NCBI GenBank assembly: GCA_021404685.1
Contig: QWHC01000012.1
Span: 91,634-155,633, forward strand
Source of the DNA: Chloroflexi bacterium CFX4
GTDB taxonomy: Bacteria > Chloroflexota > Anaerolineae > Aggregatilineales > UBA2796
DNA: 64,000 nucleotides
Reading direction: 5' to 3'
The position numbers were made by a program, and so were the translations under genes. Positions 35,192 to 43,907 of this stretch are shown here, in pieces (position 1 is the stretch's first letter; every line of letters begins with the position of its first letter). The notes below the pieces were generated by a model that did no database searches, was not told where the DNA came from, and worked only from the letters and a program-made list of their open reading frames with translations.

Positions 35192-35755
35192 ATGTATACG
35201 CTGCGCTATATGACCCTACGGGATATTCCGCCAGTGCAGGAAATTGATCAGATTGCCTTTCAAACGCCGTGGTCTATCAATTCCTACATTTTTGAGATCA
35301 ACGACAACCAGAGCGCACATATGGTTGTGCTGGAAACAAAGGGCGAGACGCCAACCATTGTCGGCTACGGCGGCATGTGGCTAATCGAGGGTGAGGCGCA
35401 CATCAGCACGATTGCCACCCATCCCGATTGGCGCGGGCGCGGGCTGGGCGAGGTGCTGTTAGCGGGCATGGTGCTGCGCGGAATCAGCCTGAGCGCCACC
35501 TACAGCGTCCTAGAGGTGCGCGTGAGCAACGTTGCTGCCATCAACCTCTATCGCAAATATGAATACCAGATCGTCAGTGTGCGAAAAGGCTATTACCGCG
35601 ATAACAATGAAGATGCCTATCTGATGCACCTTGCGCCGCTGGATGATGCCTATAATGCGCGCTTTGAGGCACGCTGGCAAGCACTCCACACACGGGTTGC
35701 CTTTGCCAACCTGCTGATGCAAGGGCGACCGGGCAGCCGTGAGCCGATTGTCTAG
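35192..35755 (+). CDS. rimI: Ribosomal-protein-alanine N-acetyltransferase-like GNAT protein
   Basis: GNAT acetyltransferase of 187 residues. RDIPPVQEIDQIAFQTPWS opens the fold as in RimI, HISTIATHPDWRGRGLGEVLL is the acetyl-CoA pyrophosphate loop, and LEVRVSNVAAINLYRKYEYQI with GYYRDNNEDAYLM gives the RimI-type C-terminus with the catalytic tyrosine. Its place after tsaB is the common arrangement for rimI. ATG 35192 is preferred; a TTG six bases earlier is also near an AAGGG. Its target in this organism may include proteins other than S18. Confidence 0.92.
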   Translation: MYTLRYMTLRDIPPVQEIDQIAFQTPWSINSYIFEINDNQSAHMVVLETKGETPTIVGYGGMWLIEGEAHISTIATHPDWRGRGLGEVLLAGMVLRGISLSATYSVLEVRVSNVAAINLYRKYEYQIVSVRKGYYRDNNEDAYLMHLAPLDDAYNARFEARWQALHTRVAFANLLMQGRPGSREPIV

Positions 35756-35772
35756 AGAAGGAGTCCTATCTG

Positions 35773-36438
35773 ATGACCGAATCGTTGAGCCTTGAGCAGC
35801 GCCACGCAGCGCTAGAGGCAATTGCCGCACAGGTACGTGCTTGTGACAAATGCGCGCTGCACGCCGCCGGGCGCACCAACGCCGTCCCGGGCGCGGGCGA
35901 TTATGCCGCTGAGATTATGTTCATTGGCGAAGGTCCCGGCTTCAACGAAGATCGGCAAGGCTTGCCTTTCGTTGGGCAATCGGGCAAGCTGCTGGAAGAA
36001 ATGCTGACCCTGATCGGTCTGACTCGCGCTCAGGTCTTCATCACCAACGTGGTGAAGTGCCGTCCGCCAGAGAACCGTGATCCGCAGCCGGATGAAGTCT
36101 CCACCTGCACACAGGCGTATCTCTACCGCCAAATTGAGCTGATCGCACCGAAAGTCATCGTGACACTAGGGCGCTTCAGCATGGGCTTGTTTTTCCCAAA
36201 CGCCAAAATCACCCAAATTCATGGGCAGGCAAAGTGGCAGGATGGGCGCGCTTACTTGCCGCTTTACCATCCGGCGGCGGTGCTGCGGAACATGGCGACG
36301 CTCAAGCCGCAAATGGAGGCAGATTTCAGACAGATTCCGCAGTTAGTGGCAGCGTGGGATGCTCAGCAGTCTGCCTCGACGGGCGCTGCCGCTGCGCCTG
36401 AAGCACCGGAGCCGCCCGAACAACTGACCCTTTTTTAG
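35773..36438 (+). CDS. Family 4 uracil-DNA glycosylase (4Fe-4S)
   Basis: DNA repair enzyme removing uracil. The 221 residues carry VRACDKCALH (two cluster cysteines), NAVPGAGDYAAEIMFIGEGPG with the motif A region, EDRQGLPFVGQSGKLLEEML, NVVKCRPPENRDPQPDE (third cysteine), a further cysteine in STCTQAYL, and LYHPAAVLRN with the motif B histidine. These are the family 4 (UdgA/thermophile-type) hallmarks. The last 25 residues are a Pro/Ala-rich tail. Located 17 bases after rimI, it is the last gene of this operon before the terminator at 36449. Confidence 0.95.
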   Translation: MTESLSLEQRHAALEAIAAQVRACDKCALHAAGRTNAVPGAGDYAAEIMFIGEGPGFNEDRQGLPFVGQSGKLLEEMLTLIGLTRAQVFITNVVKCRPPENRDPQPDEVSTCTQAYLYRQIELIAPKVIVTLGRFSMGLFFPNAKITQIHGQAKWQDGRAYLPLYHPAAVLRNMATLKPQMEADFRQIPQLVAAWDAQQSASTGAAAAPEAPEPPEQLTLF

Positions 36439-36448
36439 ATATAAGCTG

Positions 36449-36484
36449 CCTGTGGGCGGGAATGCATCTCCGCCCACAGGTTTT
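36449..36484 (+). terminator. Terminator after the UDG gene
   Basis: CCTGTGGGCGG (36449-36459) and CCGCCCACAGG (36470-36480) form a perfect 11-pair stem followed by TTTT. Lying between convergent genes, it may also serve the RIO kinase transcript. Confidence 0.88.
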
Positions 36485-36494
36485 CCATTCACCG

Positions 36495-37586
36495 CTATTC
36501 AGCCGCATCCATATCGCCAAGCAAGTCTTCCAGCTCCTCAGGATCAGGATCGCTCGCTAGGCGATTCGGCGGTGCTTGGATGTGCTGCCGCCATAACTGC
36601 TCGGTGATCGCTTTCGGCGCAGCGCGCACGCCATAGGCAACAAAGTAGCTGCATACGCGCTCCACGTCGCGTGCCAAGAGACGGTAGGCAGCGCGGTTGG
36701 TGCGGCATTCCGTCACTTGTGGGAAGTCAATCAGGGTGATGGCGCCTTCCCAATACAGGATGTTGTAGGCAGATAGATCGCCGTGTACCATGCCGTGTTG
36801 CAGCATGAGCGCGATGTTCCGCAGCACTTCCTCAAAAAGCGGCTGTGCCTCATCATCTGCCAGCCCAACCTCATGCAAGGTTGGCGCGGGAAGGCGCTCA
36901 TCACCGATGTAGGTCATCAAGATGCCATTTTCACCAGCGGCATATGGGCGTGGCACAGCAGCACCTGCTCGCCAAAGCACATCCAGCATTTTGAATTCGT
37001 GCATCAGCCAAGAGGTATGCGCCACTTGCGCGCCGAACTTGGTCTTTTTGTTCAAGGCACGAATGCTGCGATCATCGCGCACCTCTTTACCATCTAGGCT
37101 CAGCACGGTACGCCCTTCGCGGTAGAGCCTATCGTTACGCAGGTTGCGGAACATGCGCGGACGGTAGATTTTTGCCGCCAGCAGGTTTGTGCCAAGCGTT
37201 GGATGTGCCGTGCAGCAGTAGACGCTTGCTTCTTTGCCGCCTTTGACCTGCGCCAGCACGTCCGTGATGAGCGATTGGTCAAAGAAGGGGCGCAGCGAAT
37301 CGGTCAGCCACAGTTCTTCCTGACTATCTTTGCGTGGTTGGTAGGTCGTCTGCAAACCGCCTTCCAGACCGATGCGGCTGTCCACGATCTCACTGATGAT
37401 CTGCTGCTCAGTCTTTTTCGGCTTGTGATTCGGCTTGGGTGTACGGTGGCGCTGGCTGGCGCCGTCCAGCTTGAATTTACGAGCATAAAACGCGGTGTCG
37501 TCCGCGTCGTCGTCGAACGAATCGTAATCAAAACGGCTCAAGGTCGTGTCCCCTTGTTGCACAGTATGGTATTCGGTTGATAGCAT
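36495..37586 (-). CDS. RIO-type protein kinase
   Basis: A 363-residue atypical kinase/ATPase of the RIO1-like group. The N-terminal 75 residues are acidic then basic and probably disordered (DDDADDTAFYARK, then KPNHKPKKTEQQ). The kinase core has VKGGKEASVYCC (P-loop), LLAAKIYRPR (lysine), the long RIO-specific insertion with DRSIRALNKKTKFG, HGDLSAYNILYWEG (catalytic loop) and LIDFPQVTE, the RIO substitute for DFG. The acidic C-terminus ends DLLGDMDAAE. In archaea and eukaryotes RIO1 works on small-subunit maturation; the bacterial role is unknown. It is expressed behind a promoter at 37847-37819 and a roughly 225-base leader with a structured element. Confidence 0.95.
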   Translation of the reverse strand: MLSTEYHTVQQGDTTLSRFDYDSFDDDADDTAFYARKFKLDGASQRHRTPKPNHKPKKTEQQIISEIVDSRIGLEGGLQTTYQPRKDSQEELWLTDSLRPFFDQSLITDVLAQVKGGKEASVYCCTAHPTLGTNLLAAKIYRPRMFRNLRNDRLYREGRTVLSLDGKEVRDDRSIRALNKKTKFGAQVAHTSWLMHEFKMLDVLWRAGAAVPRPYAAGENGILMTYIGDERLPAPTLHEVGLADDEAQPLFEEVLRNIALMLQHGMVHGDLSAYNILYWEGAITLIDFPQVTECRTNRAAYRLLARDVERVCSYFVAYGVRAAPKAITEQLWRQHIQAPPNRLASDPDPEELEDLLGDMDAAE

Positions 37587-37658
37587 GACTTCAGGTGCTA
37601 CGCACGCAAGCAGGCACCAGCCGCCGCAGTGCGCCGATAGAGTGTGCAGGTCTTTAGG

Positions 37659-37737
37659 GGGTATGCCTAAGTGGACAGGATTCGCGGTGAGCGCGTGGTG
37701 CGGTCAGCCGTTGGGCGTGTGACGGACAGGCATACCC
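37659..37737 (-). promoter_or_regulatory. Structured leader element upstream of the RIO kinase (candidate cis-regulatory RNA)
   Basis: On the minus strand GGGTATGCCT (37737-37728) pairs perfectly with AGGCATACCC (37668-37659), closing a 59-base interior. Inside, GTCA/TGAC with GCC/GGC, and CGCG/CGCG, form two further stems, giving a three-way junction. Upstream, GGCATATCC (37787-37779) can pair with GGGTATGCC instead, so two exclusive pairings exist. I do not recognise a known riboswitch class. The rest of the gap 37587-37945 holds the promoter and no gene. Confidence 0.5.
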
Positions 37738-37818
37738 AGTCCCGCAAGGGCTTGCAGGGTTTTCACATGTGCCATAACGGATATGCCTCGCTTTCATGCA
37801 AAATACGATACACTGCCT

Positions 37819-37847
37819 AGTGTAGCATCACTTTTTAAGTTTGTCTA
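37819..37847 (-). promoter_or_regulatory. Promoter of the RIO kinase leader
   Basis: TAGACA (37847-37842), 17-base spacer, TACACT (37824-37819) on the minus strand. Confidence 0.65.
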
Positions 37848-37945
37848 GAGGTCAGGACGGATCGAGAAGATGTAGTGTGTGGCGATAGGCTACCCCAACG
37901 AGAATTTCTATGAGGATGTACCGAAGCACGTTCTGTAGGCACAAG

Positions 37946-38968
37946 CTAATAGCCACTGCTCAAATCAACGCGGTTAAGCAGGTCTTTCTTCTCCAGATAG
38001 CGCTCTAGGTTCTCGGTGAACAGGTCGGCGGCGCGCTCATGGTAGCGGGCAGTGTTGCCGGCAAGGTGTGGGCTGATGATCACGTTCTCCATGCTCCACA
38101 ATGGGCTGGATTGCGGCAGTGGCTCACGGGCAAACACATCCAGTGCCGCGCCGCCGATCTTGCCCGCCTTCAGCGCCGCAATTAGGGCGTCCTCATCCAC
38201 CACGCCGCCGCGCCCAACGTTGATAAAAATGGCGTGCGGCTGCATGGCAGCAAAGACGCTGGCATCAATGTAGCCGCGTGTTTGCGAAGTCAGCGGCAAG
38301 GTGACCAACACAAAATCGCAAGCGCCAACCATCGAACGGATTGCCTCCGGCGGATAGAGCCGATCCACGAATTCACCCTGCGGGTCGCCGACGCCCTCTT
38401 CCTCGTATTCATTACGGCTGGCAGGCTGCATCACATTGCGCTTGGTGGCAAGCACCATCATGCCGAATGCCTTGGCAAGGCGTGCTGTAGCGCGCCCAAT
38501 GCTGCCATAGCCAACAATGCCAAGCGTGGAGTCGCGCAGTTCACGCGGCAGGAACAACTCAAAGCGCTTTTCCGACCATTCCGCACGTGCCTGATGGCGC
38601 AGCATCAGCGGAATCTTGCGGGCATGTGCCAGCATCATGGCGAAGGTGTATTCGGCAATGGTGGAAGCGTGAATGCCGCTGGCAGTTGTCAAGATCACAT
38701 TCTGGTTCTGAATCACGGGCGATTCGATGACCGAGTCAATGCCGGCAAAGTGCAGTTGAATCCAACGCAAACGCAATGCTTGATCAGGTTCGGGCAGCAG
38801 CCGTGCGGTGTAGAGAATATCGGTGTTTGCCCACACCTCACGCGGAATCTCGTTGGCGTTACGCGCAAGGCTGCGTGTGAATTTCAGGCGCGGCGAGAGG
38901 CTTTTCAGGCGATTCATGATTGTGTCATTGAAATCTACCAAAACAAGCACATTCAGCGTCTCATCCAT
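37946..38968 (-). CDS. D-2-hydroxyacid dehydrogenase family protein
   Basis: NAD-dependent oxidoreductase, 340 residues, interconverting 2-hydroxy and 2-keto acids. The nucleotide-binding motif is LGIVGYGSIGRATARLAKAF (about 149-168). VTLPLTSQTRGYID, NVGRGGVVDEDALI (catalytic Arg), LDVFAREPLP (catalytic Glu) and IISPHLAGNTARYHE (catalytic His) complete the signature. An insert near DPQGEFVDRLYPPEA is typical of the glyoxylate/hydroxypyruvate reductase-like subgroup. Start ATG 38968 has AAAAGAGA upstream. It is followed on the same strand by the RIO kinase gene, which has its own promoter. Substrate not defined. Confidence 0.93.
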   Translation of the reverse strand: MDETLNVLVLVDFNDTIMNRLKSLSPRLKFTRSLARNANEIPREVWANTDILYTARLLPEPDQALRLRWIQLHFAGIDSVIESPVIQNQNVILTTASGIHASTIAEYTFAMMLAHARKIPLMLRHQARAEWSEKRFELFLPRELRDSTLGIVGYGSIGRATARLAKAFGMMVLATKRNVMQPASRNEYEEEGVGDPQGEFVDRLYPPEAIRSMVGACDFVLVTLPLTSQTRGYIDASVFAAMQPHAIFINVGRGGVVDEDALIAALKAGKIGGAALDVFAREPLPQSSPLWSMENVIISPHLAGNTARYHERAADLFTENLERYLEKKDLLNRVDLSSGY

Positions 38969-39052
38969 GTGATCTCTTTTCCCCTAAAAACACAAACGGC
39001 GCGGCAGTTGCTATCTTACATCGCTGCCACGCCGTCAAGTCTACCGAGATTT

Positions 39053-40984
39053 TCAGTTCGCGCTATGGTGCAGCGAGGTTGCCTCTAGTGGACGCGCATA
39101 CGCCATCGTATACAGATCGCGGTAGGCGCCGCCCTGTGCCAAGAGCGCCTGATGTGAGCCTTGCTCTACGATCATGCCGTGATCCATCACCACGATCAGA
39201 TCGGCGCTGGTGATGGTGCTGAGCCGATGAGCGATCACAAAGCTGGTGCGCCCTTTCAGCAGCCGCTTCAACGCATCCTGAATGACCTTCTCGGTCTGTG
39301 TATCAATGCTGCTAGTTGCCTCATCAAGGATCAGAATGCGCGGATCGGCAAGCAAGGCACGCGCAAACGAAATCAACTGCTTCTGCCCTGCCGAAAGGAT
39401 CGCGCCGCCTTCGCGCACTTCGGTATAGTAGCCATTCTCCAGCTTGCTGATGAAGGCATCCGCGCCGACTGCCTTCGCCGCCTCGATCACTTCCTCATCA
39501 GAGGCGTCCAAGCGCCCATAGCGGATGTTATCCATCACTGTGCCGCTGAACAGGTGCGTTTCTTGGACGACGACGCCCATCTGCCGCCGTAGGCTCTCTT
39601 GCGTCACCTTACGGATGTCGTAGCCATCAATGGTAATGCGCCCTTCGCTCACTTCATAAAAGCGCGAGAGCAGTTTCACAATGCTGGTCTTGCCCGCGCC
39701 AGTATGCCCAACCAACGCCACGGTGTAGCCGTGTGGCACATCCAGCGTGACGTGCTTCAGGACAGCAGGCGGCGTACTATTATCGCTCAGGCTGCCCGAA
39801 TGATCGTGATTTTGCCCGTTGCTGCCGTTCGACGCACCATGCTTACCATTCTTGCTGTGTTTGCCGTTCTGCCCATAACGCTCAGAGACTTTCATCGGCG
39901 GATAGGCGAACGAGACATCCTCAAAGCGCACATGCCCTTGAATGGTTGGCAGTTCGACTGCATCAGGCGCATCTTGAATATCCAACGGCGTGTCCATGAG
40001 GGTGAAGATTTTGCCGCCGGCTGCCATCACCGCTTGGAAAATGTTATAGCGCTGCGCCAACATGCGGATTGGGAAGAAAAGCTGCTCGATATACAGCACG
40101 AAGGTGAGCAGCGTGGCGACGCTGATCGTCTGATCCAGCACTAGGGAGCCGCCTACATACACCAGCGCGCCAAGCGCCACACCGCCCACCAACTCGATGC
40201 CGGGAAAGAACAAGCTGGCAACCCATGCCGCCCGCAAGCTAGATTTGAGGTGCGCGTGGTTGATCTGTTCAGCAAAGCGGCGATAGTTCTGCCCTTGCCG
40301 CGCATATGCCTGTGTAACGCGAATCGCGTTGAATGCCTCTGAAAGTTCGGCGTTGTTGGCGGAATTCGTCTCGCGCTGCAAGTTGTACGCCTTGCGTGCG
40401 TAAATCCGCCAGTAGTTCGCCATAATGGTGACGACAGCCACCACCACCAACGCGATCATCGTCAGCGGCAGGCTGATGAAAAGCATGGCGATCACAATGC
40501 CAAATAGGATCAGAATATCGCGCACGGCGCCAACCACCGCAAAGGTGATCGCCTCGCGCAGCACGTTCACATCGCCGATCACACGGGCGATCAGCTTGCC
40601 CGTCTCGTAACTGCTGAAGAACGAGAGCGAAAGGCGCTGAATGTGCGAAAACAACTCATCGCGCAGCTTTTGGATGATGCGCTGCCCTGCAAAGGACATA
40701 TTCATCACCTGCACGCGGAAGCCGATCTGCGCTGCGCCATCCAGCAGCAGGTAGGTGATCACACCCAGCAGCACGTAGTGCAGATTGCCCTTCAAAATGC
40801 CTTCGTCCACGGCAAAGCCAATCAAGGGTGGACCGGCAATATAGCCAAGCACCGTCAGCAGTGCGCCGCCTAAGGCAATCCGCACGTTGCGTCCATAGGG
40901 CGAAAGATAGCCGAGCAGCCGCTTGGTCACTGCCCAATCGAAGACCTTATCCGCCTCTGCCAGTGCGGCACCCATCATACCCAT
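39053..40984 (-). CDS. ABC exporter half-transporter with a His/Asn/Gly-rich linker
   Basis: A 643-residue membrane-ATPase fusion of the MsbA/MdlB type. Six helices occupy about residues 30-330. The ATPase has VALVGHTGAGKTSIVKLL (Walker A, about 425), VVQETHLFSGTV (Q-loop), LSAGQKQLISFARALL (signature, LSAGQ rather than LSGGQ), ILILDEATSSID and AHRLST. Unusual: between the first ATPase strand and Walker A, at about residues 368-408, there is a low-complexity stretch of Gly, Asn, Ser, His and Lys (KHSKNGKHG, NHDHSGS). It starts 5 bases after its partner gene and should form a heterodimer with it. The cargo is unknown. Confidence 0.93.
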   Translation of the reverse strand: MGMMGAALAEADKVFDWAVTKRLLGYLSPYGRNVRIALGGALLTVLGYIAGPPLIGFAVDEGILKGNLHYVLLGVITYLLLDGAAQIGFRVQVMNMSFAGQRIIQKLRDELFSHIQRLSLSFFSSYETGKLIARVIGDVNVLREAITFAVVGAVRDILILFGIVIAMLFISLPLTMIALVVVAVVTIMANYWRIYARKAYNLQRETNSANNAELSEAFNAIRVTQAYARQGQNYRRFAEQINHAHLKSSLRAAWVASLFFPGIELVGGVALGALVYVGGSLVLDQTISVATLLTFVLYIEQLFFPIRMLAQRYNIFQAVMAAGGKIFTLMDTPLDIQDAPDAVELPTIQGHVRFEDVSFAYPPMKVSERYGQNGKHSKNGKHGASNGSNGQNHDHSGSLSDNSTPPAVLKHVTLDVPHGYTVALVGHTGAGKTSIVKLLSRFYEVSEGRITIDGYDIRKVTQESLRRQMGVVVQETHLFSGTVMDNIRYGRLDASDEEVIEAAKAVGADAFISKLENGYYTEVREGGAILSAGQKQLISFARALLADPRILILDEATSSIDTQTEKVIQDALKRLLKGRTSFVIAHRLSTITSADLIVVMDHGMIVEQGSHQALLAQGGAYRDLYTMAYARPLEATSLHHSAN

Positions 40985-40989
40985 AGCCT

Positions 40990-42828
40990 TTAGTGTCCTT
41001 TCTGTTCCACCAAGCCGCCGGTCGCCAGCATTTCGCGGCGCATACGCTCTTGATCTTGCAACTGCAAGCGGTAAATTTCGGCATAGCGCCCGCCTTGCGC
41101 CAACAGATCGGTGTGTGTGCCGCGCTCTACGATCTCGCCGTTAGCAATCACCAAAATCTGATCAGCTTTCTGCACGGTTGTTAGGCGCTGCGCGATGATG
41201 AACGTCGTGCGTCCTTCCATCAGCCGCTCTAGCGCCTCTTGGATCAAGTATTCGGTGCGTGTATCCACACTACTGGTCGAATCATCCAGGATGAGGATGC
41301 GCGGATCGATCAGCAAGGCGCGAGCAATCGCAATCCGCTGCCGCTGACCGCCGCTGACGGTCACGCCGCGCTCACCAACGCGAGTCTCGTAGCCATCGGG
41401 AAACTCGGTGATGAAGTCGTGCGCGTTGGCAGCCTTCGCCGCGGCAATGACTTCCTCAAGCGGTGCCTCAGGACGCCCGTAGGCGATGTTTTCCCGAATG
41501 CTGGCGGAAAACAACAGCGATTCTTGCAGCACAATGCCGATCTGGCGGCGCAGGCTATCCAACTGCACAGCGCGTACATCTATGCCGTCAATGGTGACGC
41601 GCCCTTCGCTGACCTCATAGAAGCGCGGAATCAGGCTGACCAGTGTGCTTTTGCCGGAGCCTGTCAGACCGAGCAGCGCGATTACCTCGCCGCTTTTCGC
41701 CTCTAAATTGATGTTTTTAAGCGTTAGCGGCAGTGCTGGCTCATAGCGAAAGCTGACGTTTTCAAAGCGCACGTCGCCTTTAATCGGCGGCATCGGCGGT
41801 GCATCGGGCGCATCACTGATGGTGATCGGCGCGTCCATGATCTCGAAAATACGGCGGCTGCTGGTGATCGCCTGTGTGGTCAGAATAATCACAAAGCCAA
41901 TGAAGCGGATCGGCTGCCCTAGCAGTAGCACATAGGCATTGAACGAGACAATCAAGCCGACGGTAACGCCTGCCATGCCTGCATCCGCCAGCAAGCCGCC
42001 CACCAACAGCACCGCGCCAAGCGAGAGCGTCACCAAGTACGCGCTTAGCGGCAGAAAGAGCGCCCAACGCCGCACAAGGCTGATCTGTTCCTCGTAGAGC
42101 TGGTCGTTTTGCGCGCCGAATTTCTCCACCTCGTGGCGTTCGCGGGCAAAAGCGCGCACCACTTGCGCGCCGATGACGCTCTCTTGCAGTTGGTTGCCCA
42201 GTTTTTGCAGGCGCTCCATGATGGCACGCCAACGCGGATCAACCTCGTTCACAAACCTGAACGAGAGGAATGCCAGCGGAATCAGCGGCACAAAGGCAAC
42301 GATGGCCAGCGGCACGTTTGCCGTCAACATCAAAGCCGCCGCACCGATAATCAGGAGCAGTGTATTCAAGCCGTCAATCAAGCCGTAGGCAAAATAGCGC
42401 TGCACTTCGTCCACATCGCTAATTGCGACCGTGATCAAGGTGCCGGTTTGCGCTTTGTCGTGGTAGCTGAACGGCAGATTTTGCACCTTATCGTAGAGTT
42501 GATTCCGCATGTCGTAGGTGATGTAGTGCGAAAGGCGCTCACCAAAGTAGCGGAAGACGAAGCCTGCTGCGCCGCGCAGCACACCAAGCCCAACGATCAA
42601 TAAGCCTGCTGCCAAGAGGAAGCTGTTATCACCGGCTTTGATGCCGTTATCAATCACTTCACGCAGCACACGCGGAATGAGGACGGCTAAGGCGCTGCTG
42701 AAGATCAACCCGATGAAGGCAAAGATTGCCAAATTGCGGTATGGGCGCAGATAGCCCATGATACGCCGCCACAGGGCAAAATTACTGACTTTGCCAGCGG
42801 CGGAGCGCAACTCGCTGCTCACGTGCAT
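40990..42828 (-). CDS. ABC exporter half-transporter (partner)
   Basis: A 612-residue MsbA/LmrA-like transmembrane-ATPase. The six-helix domain runs over about residues 20-320, with ISDVDEVQRYFAYGL and RAFARERHEVEKFGAQN typical of type IV ABC exporters. The ATPase has IALLGLTGSGKSTLVSLI (about 382), VLQESLLFSASIREN, TVSGGQRQRIAIARALL (canonical signature), ILILDDSTSSVDTRTE and IAQRLTTV. Here Walker B is followed by Asp (LDDSTS), not the usual catalytic Glu, and the H-loop position is Gln (AQRL), as in the degenerate half of heterodimeric exporters. So this is probably the non-hydrolysing partner. AGGAG lies before ATG 42828, and the promoter is at 42923. Confidence 0.93.
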   Translation of the reverse strand: MHVSSELRSAAGKVSNFALWRRIMGYLRPYRNLAIFAFIGLIFSSALAVLIPRVLREVIDNGIKAGDNSFLLAAGLLIVGLGVLRGAAGFVFRYFGERLSHYITYDMRNQLYDKVQNLPFSYHDKAQTGTLITVAISDVDEVQRYFAYGLIDGLNTLLLIIGAAALMLTANVPLAIVAFVPLIPLAFLSFRFVNEVDPRWRAIMERLQKLGNQLQESVIGAQVVRAFARERHEVEKFGAQNDQLYEEQISLVRRWALFLPLSAYLVTLSLGAVLLVGGLLADAGMAGVTVGLIVSFNAYVLLLGQPIRFIGFVIILTTQAITSSRRIFEIMDAPITISDAPDAPPMPPIKGDVRFENVSFRYEPALPLTLKNINLEAKSGEVIALLGLTGSGKSTLVSLIPRFYEVSEGRVTIDGIDVRAVQLDSLRRQIGIVLQESLLFSASIRENIAYGRPEAPLEEVIAAAKAANAHDFITEFPDGYETRVGERGVTVSGGQRQRIAIARALLIDPRILILDDSTSSVDTRTEYLIQEALERLMEGRTTFIIAQRLTTVQKADQILVIANGEIVERGTHTDLLAQGGRYAEIYRLQLQDQERMRREMLATGGLVEQKGH

Positions 42829-42894
42829 TCGGAGACTCCTATCAAGGCATTGGTTGGAATGCGGAAGGTGCGGACGAACAACGGCGACTCGCTA

Positions 42895-42923
42895 AGTATA
42901 GCGAACTTTTGTGCGTACAGCAA
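42895..42923 (-). promoter_or_regulatory. Promoter of the ABC exporter operon
   Basis: TTGCTG (42923-42918), 17-base spacer, TATACT (42900-42895) on the minus strand. Confidence 0.7.
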
Positions 42924-43033
42924 CGGCTCACTACGGCTCAATTTTGTTGCTATTGCAACGCACCTATAAAGTTTAGCAGCAAGTGGGCAAGCGCGGCATG
43001 GGACTAAAGACGGATTTTGAGGGTTTAGCGAGC

Positions 43034-43061
43034 GGCGCAGGTGATTGCGTTCACCTGCGCC
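43034..43061 (-). terminator. Terminator-like hairpin after the response-regulator genes
   Basis: GGCGCAGGTG (43034-43043) and CACCTGCGCC (43052-43061) form a perfect 10-pair stem 12 bases past the last stop of the operon. No T-run. Confidence 0.55.
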
Positions 43062-43073
43062 GTGGCTCCGATT

Positions 43074-43457
43074 TTAGAGCGAGATGCCTAAAATCTCTTG
43101 GATACGTGCAACGAAGGTTTGTGGATTGATCGGCTTCGGGAAGTAGCCATCAAAGCCTGCCTTAATCGCATCCTCTGCCACATCTGCCGAGTGATAGGCA
43201 GTCATGGCGATCACCGGGATGTGCGCGGTAGCAGGGTTGGAACGTACACCGACCAATGTCTGCCAACCATCTTTGCCTGGCATGGCAAGGTCAGTGACGA
43301 TGACGGTTGGCTCAATTTCGGTGAGCAGTTGCAAGCATTCGTCACCGTTTTTGGCAAGGTATACCTGAATGCCGTAGTGTTCCAGCACACGCGAAACAAG
43401 CTGCTGATCATCGAATGTATCTTCAACGACGATCACCTTCCAATTGGTAGCAGACAT
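43074..43457 (-). CDS. Single-domain response regulator (receiver only)
   Basis: A 127-residue CheY-like receiver without output domain. It has VVEDTFDDQQL (acidic pocket), VTDLAMPGKDGW with the phospho-acceptor Asp (about residue 56), PVIAMTAYH (Thr) and GYFPKPINPQ (Lys). It is the third gene of the operon after the large histidine kinase (47771) and a second receiver (43898), with a 24-base gap. Probably a phosphorelay intermediate or a protein-interaction switch. Its closest relative in the window is the neighbouring receiver. Confidence 0.92.
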   Translation of the reverse strand: MSATNWKVIVVEDTFDDQQLVSRVLEHYGIQVYLAKNGDECLQLLTEIEPTVIVTDLAMPGKDGWQTLVGVRSNPATAHIPVIAMTAYHSADVAEDAIKAGFDGYFPKPINPQTFVARIQEILGISL

Positions 43458-43481
43458 AACGGAAACGCTCCTTTGTGGTTA

Positions 43482-43898
43482 TCAAAGACTCATACATTGT
43501 AGGGCGATCCGTTCAACTTCTGCTACAAAAGTGAACAAATCAAAAGGTTTGCTGATGTATCCATTAAAACCTGCCGCCATCACCTCTTGACGATCTGTAT
43601 CCATCGCATAAGCGGTGATCGCAATCACCGGCGTGGGCGCAAGCTCTGGATCACTGCGAATGACTTTCAGCACGTCCCAGCCTGTCATCTTCGGCATTTT
43701 GATATCCAACAGAATGAGTGTCGGCTTGATCTGGCGTGCCAGCGCCAAGCCCTCCTCGCCATTATAGGCAGTCTGGACTTGGACGCCAAAGTGACTCATC
43801 GCAGCACGCGCCACCATCAGATTATCGGGTGTGTCATCTACAATCAGGATCGTCCAGCCGCGAATGTCACCGCGGATCGGTTCTGGTGTGCGAAACAT
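43482..43898 (-). CDS. Single-domain response regulator (receiver only)
   Basis: A 138-residue receiver: ILIVDDTPDNLMVARA (acidic pocket; this DDTPDNL form is common in hybrid-kinase receivers), LILLDIKMPKMTGWDVL with the phospho-Asp (about residue 61), PVIAITAYAM and GYISKPFDLFTF. No output domain. ATG 43898 follows the kinase stop by 9 bases, with AAGGG before it, so it is made with the kinase and is its likely direct acceptor. A short N-terminal extension (FRTPEPIRGDIRG) precedes the fold. Confidence 0.92.
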   Translation of the reverse strand: MFRTPEPIRGDIRGWTILIVDDTPDNLMVARAAMSHFGVQVQTAYNGEEGLALARQIKPTLILLDIKMPKMTGWDVLKVIRSDPELAPTPVIAITAYAMDTDRQEVMAAGFNGYISKPFDLFTFVAEVERIALQCMSL

Positions 43899-43907
43899 TG
43901 TGCATTG

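Noticed and set aside
37659..37737. 79-base closed element considered as a tRNA or tmRNA piece
   Set aside because: It has no T-arm motif (TTCRA), no anticodon arm of the right geometry, and a 10-pair closing stem instead of 7.
37659..37737. Same element considered as a MITE
   Set aside because: No target-site duplication is visible beside the 10-base inverted ends; still not excluded until other copies are searched for.
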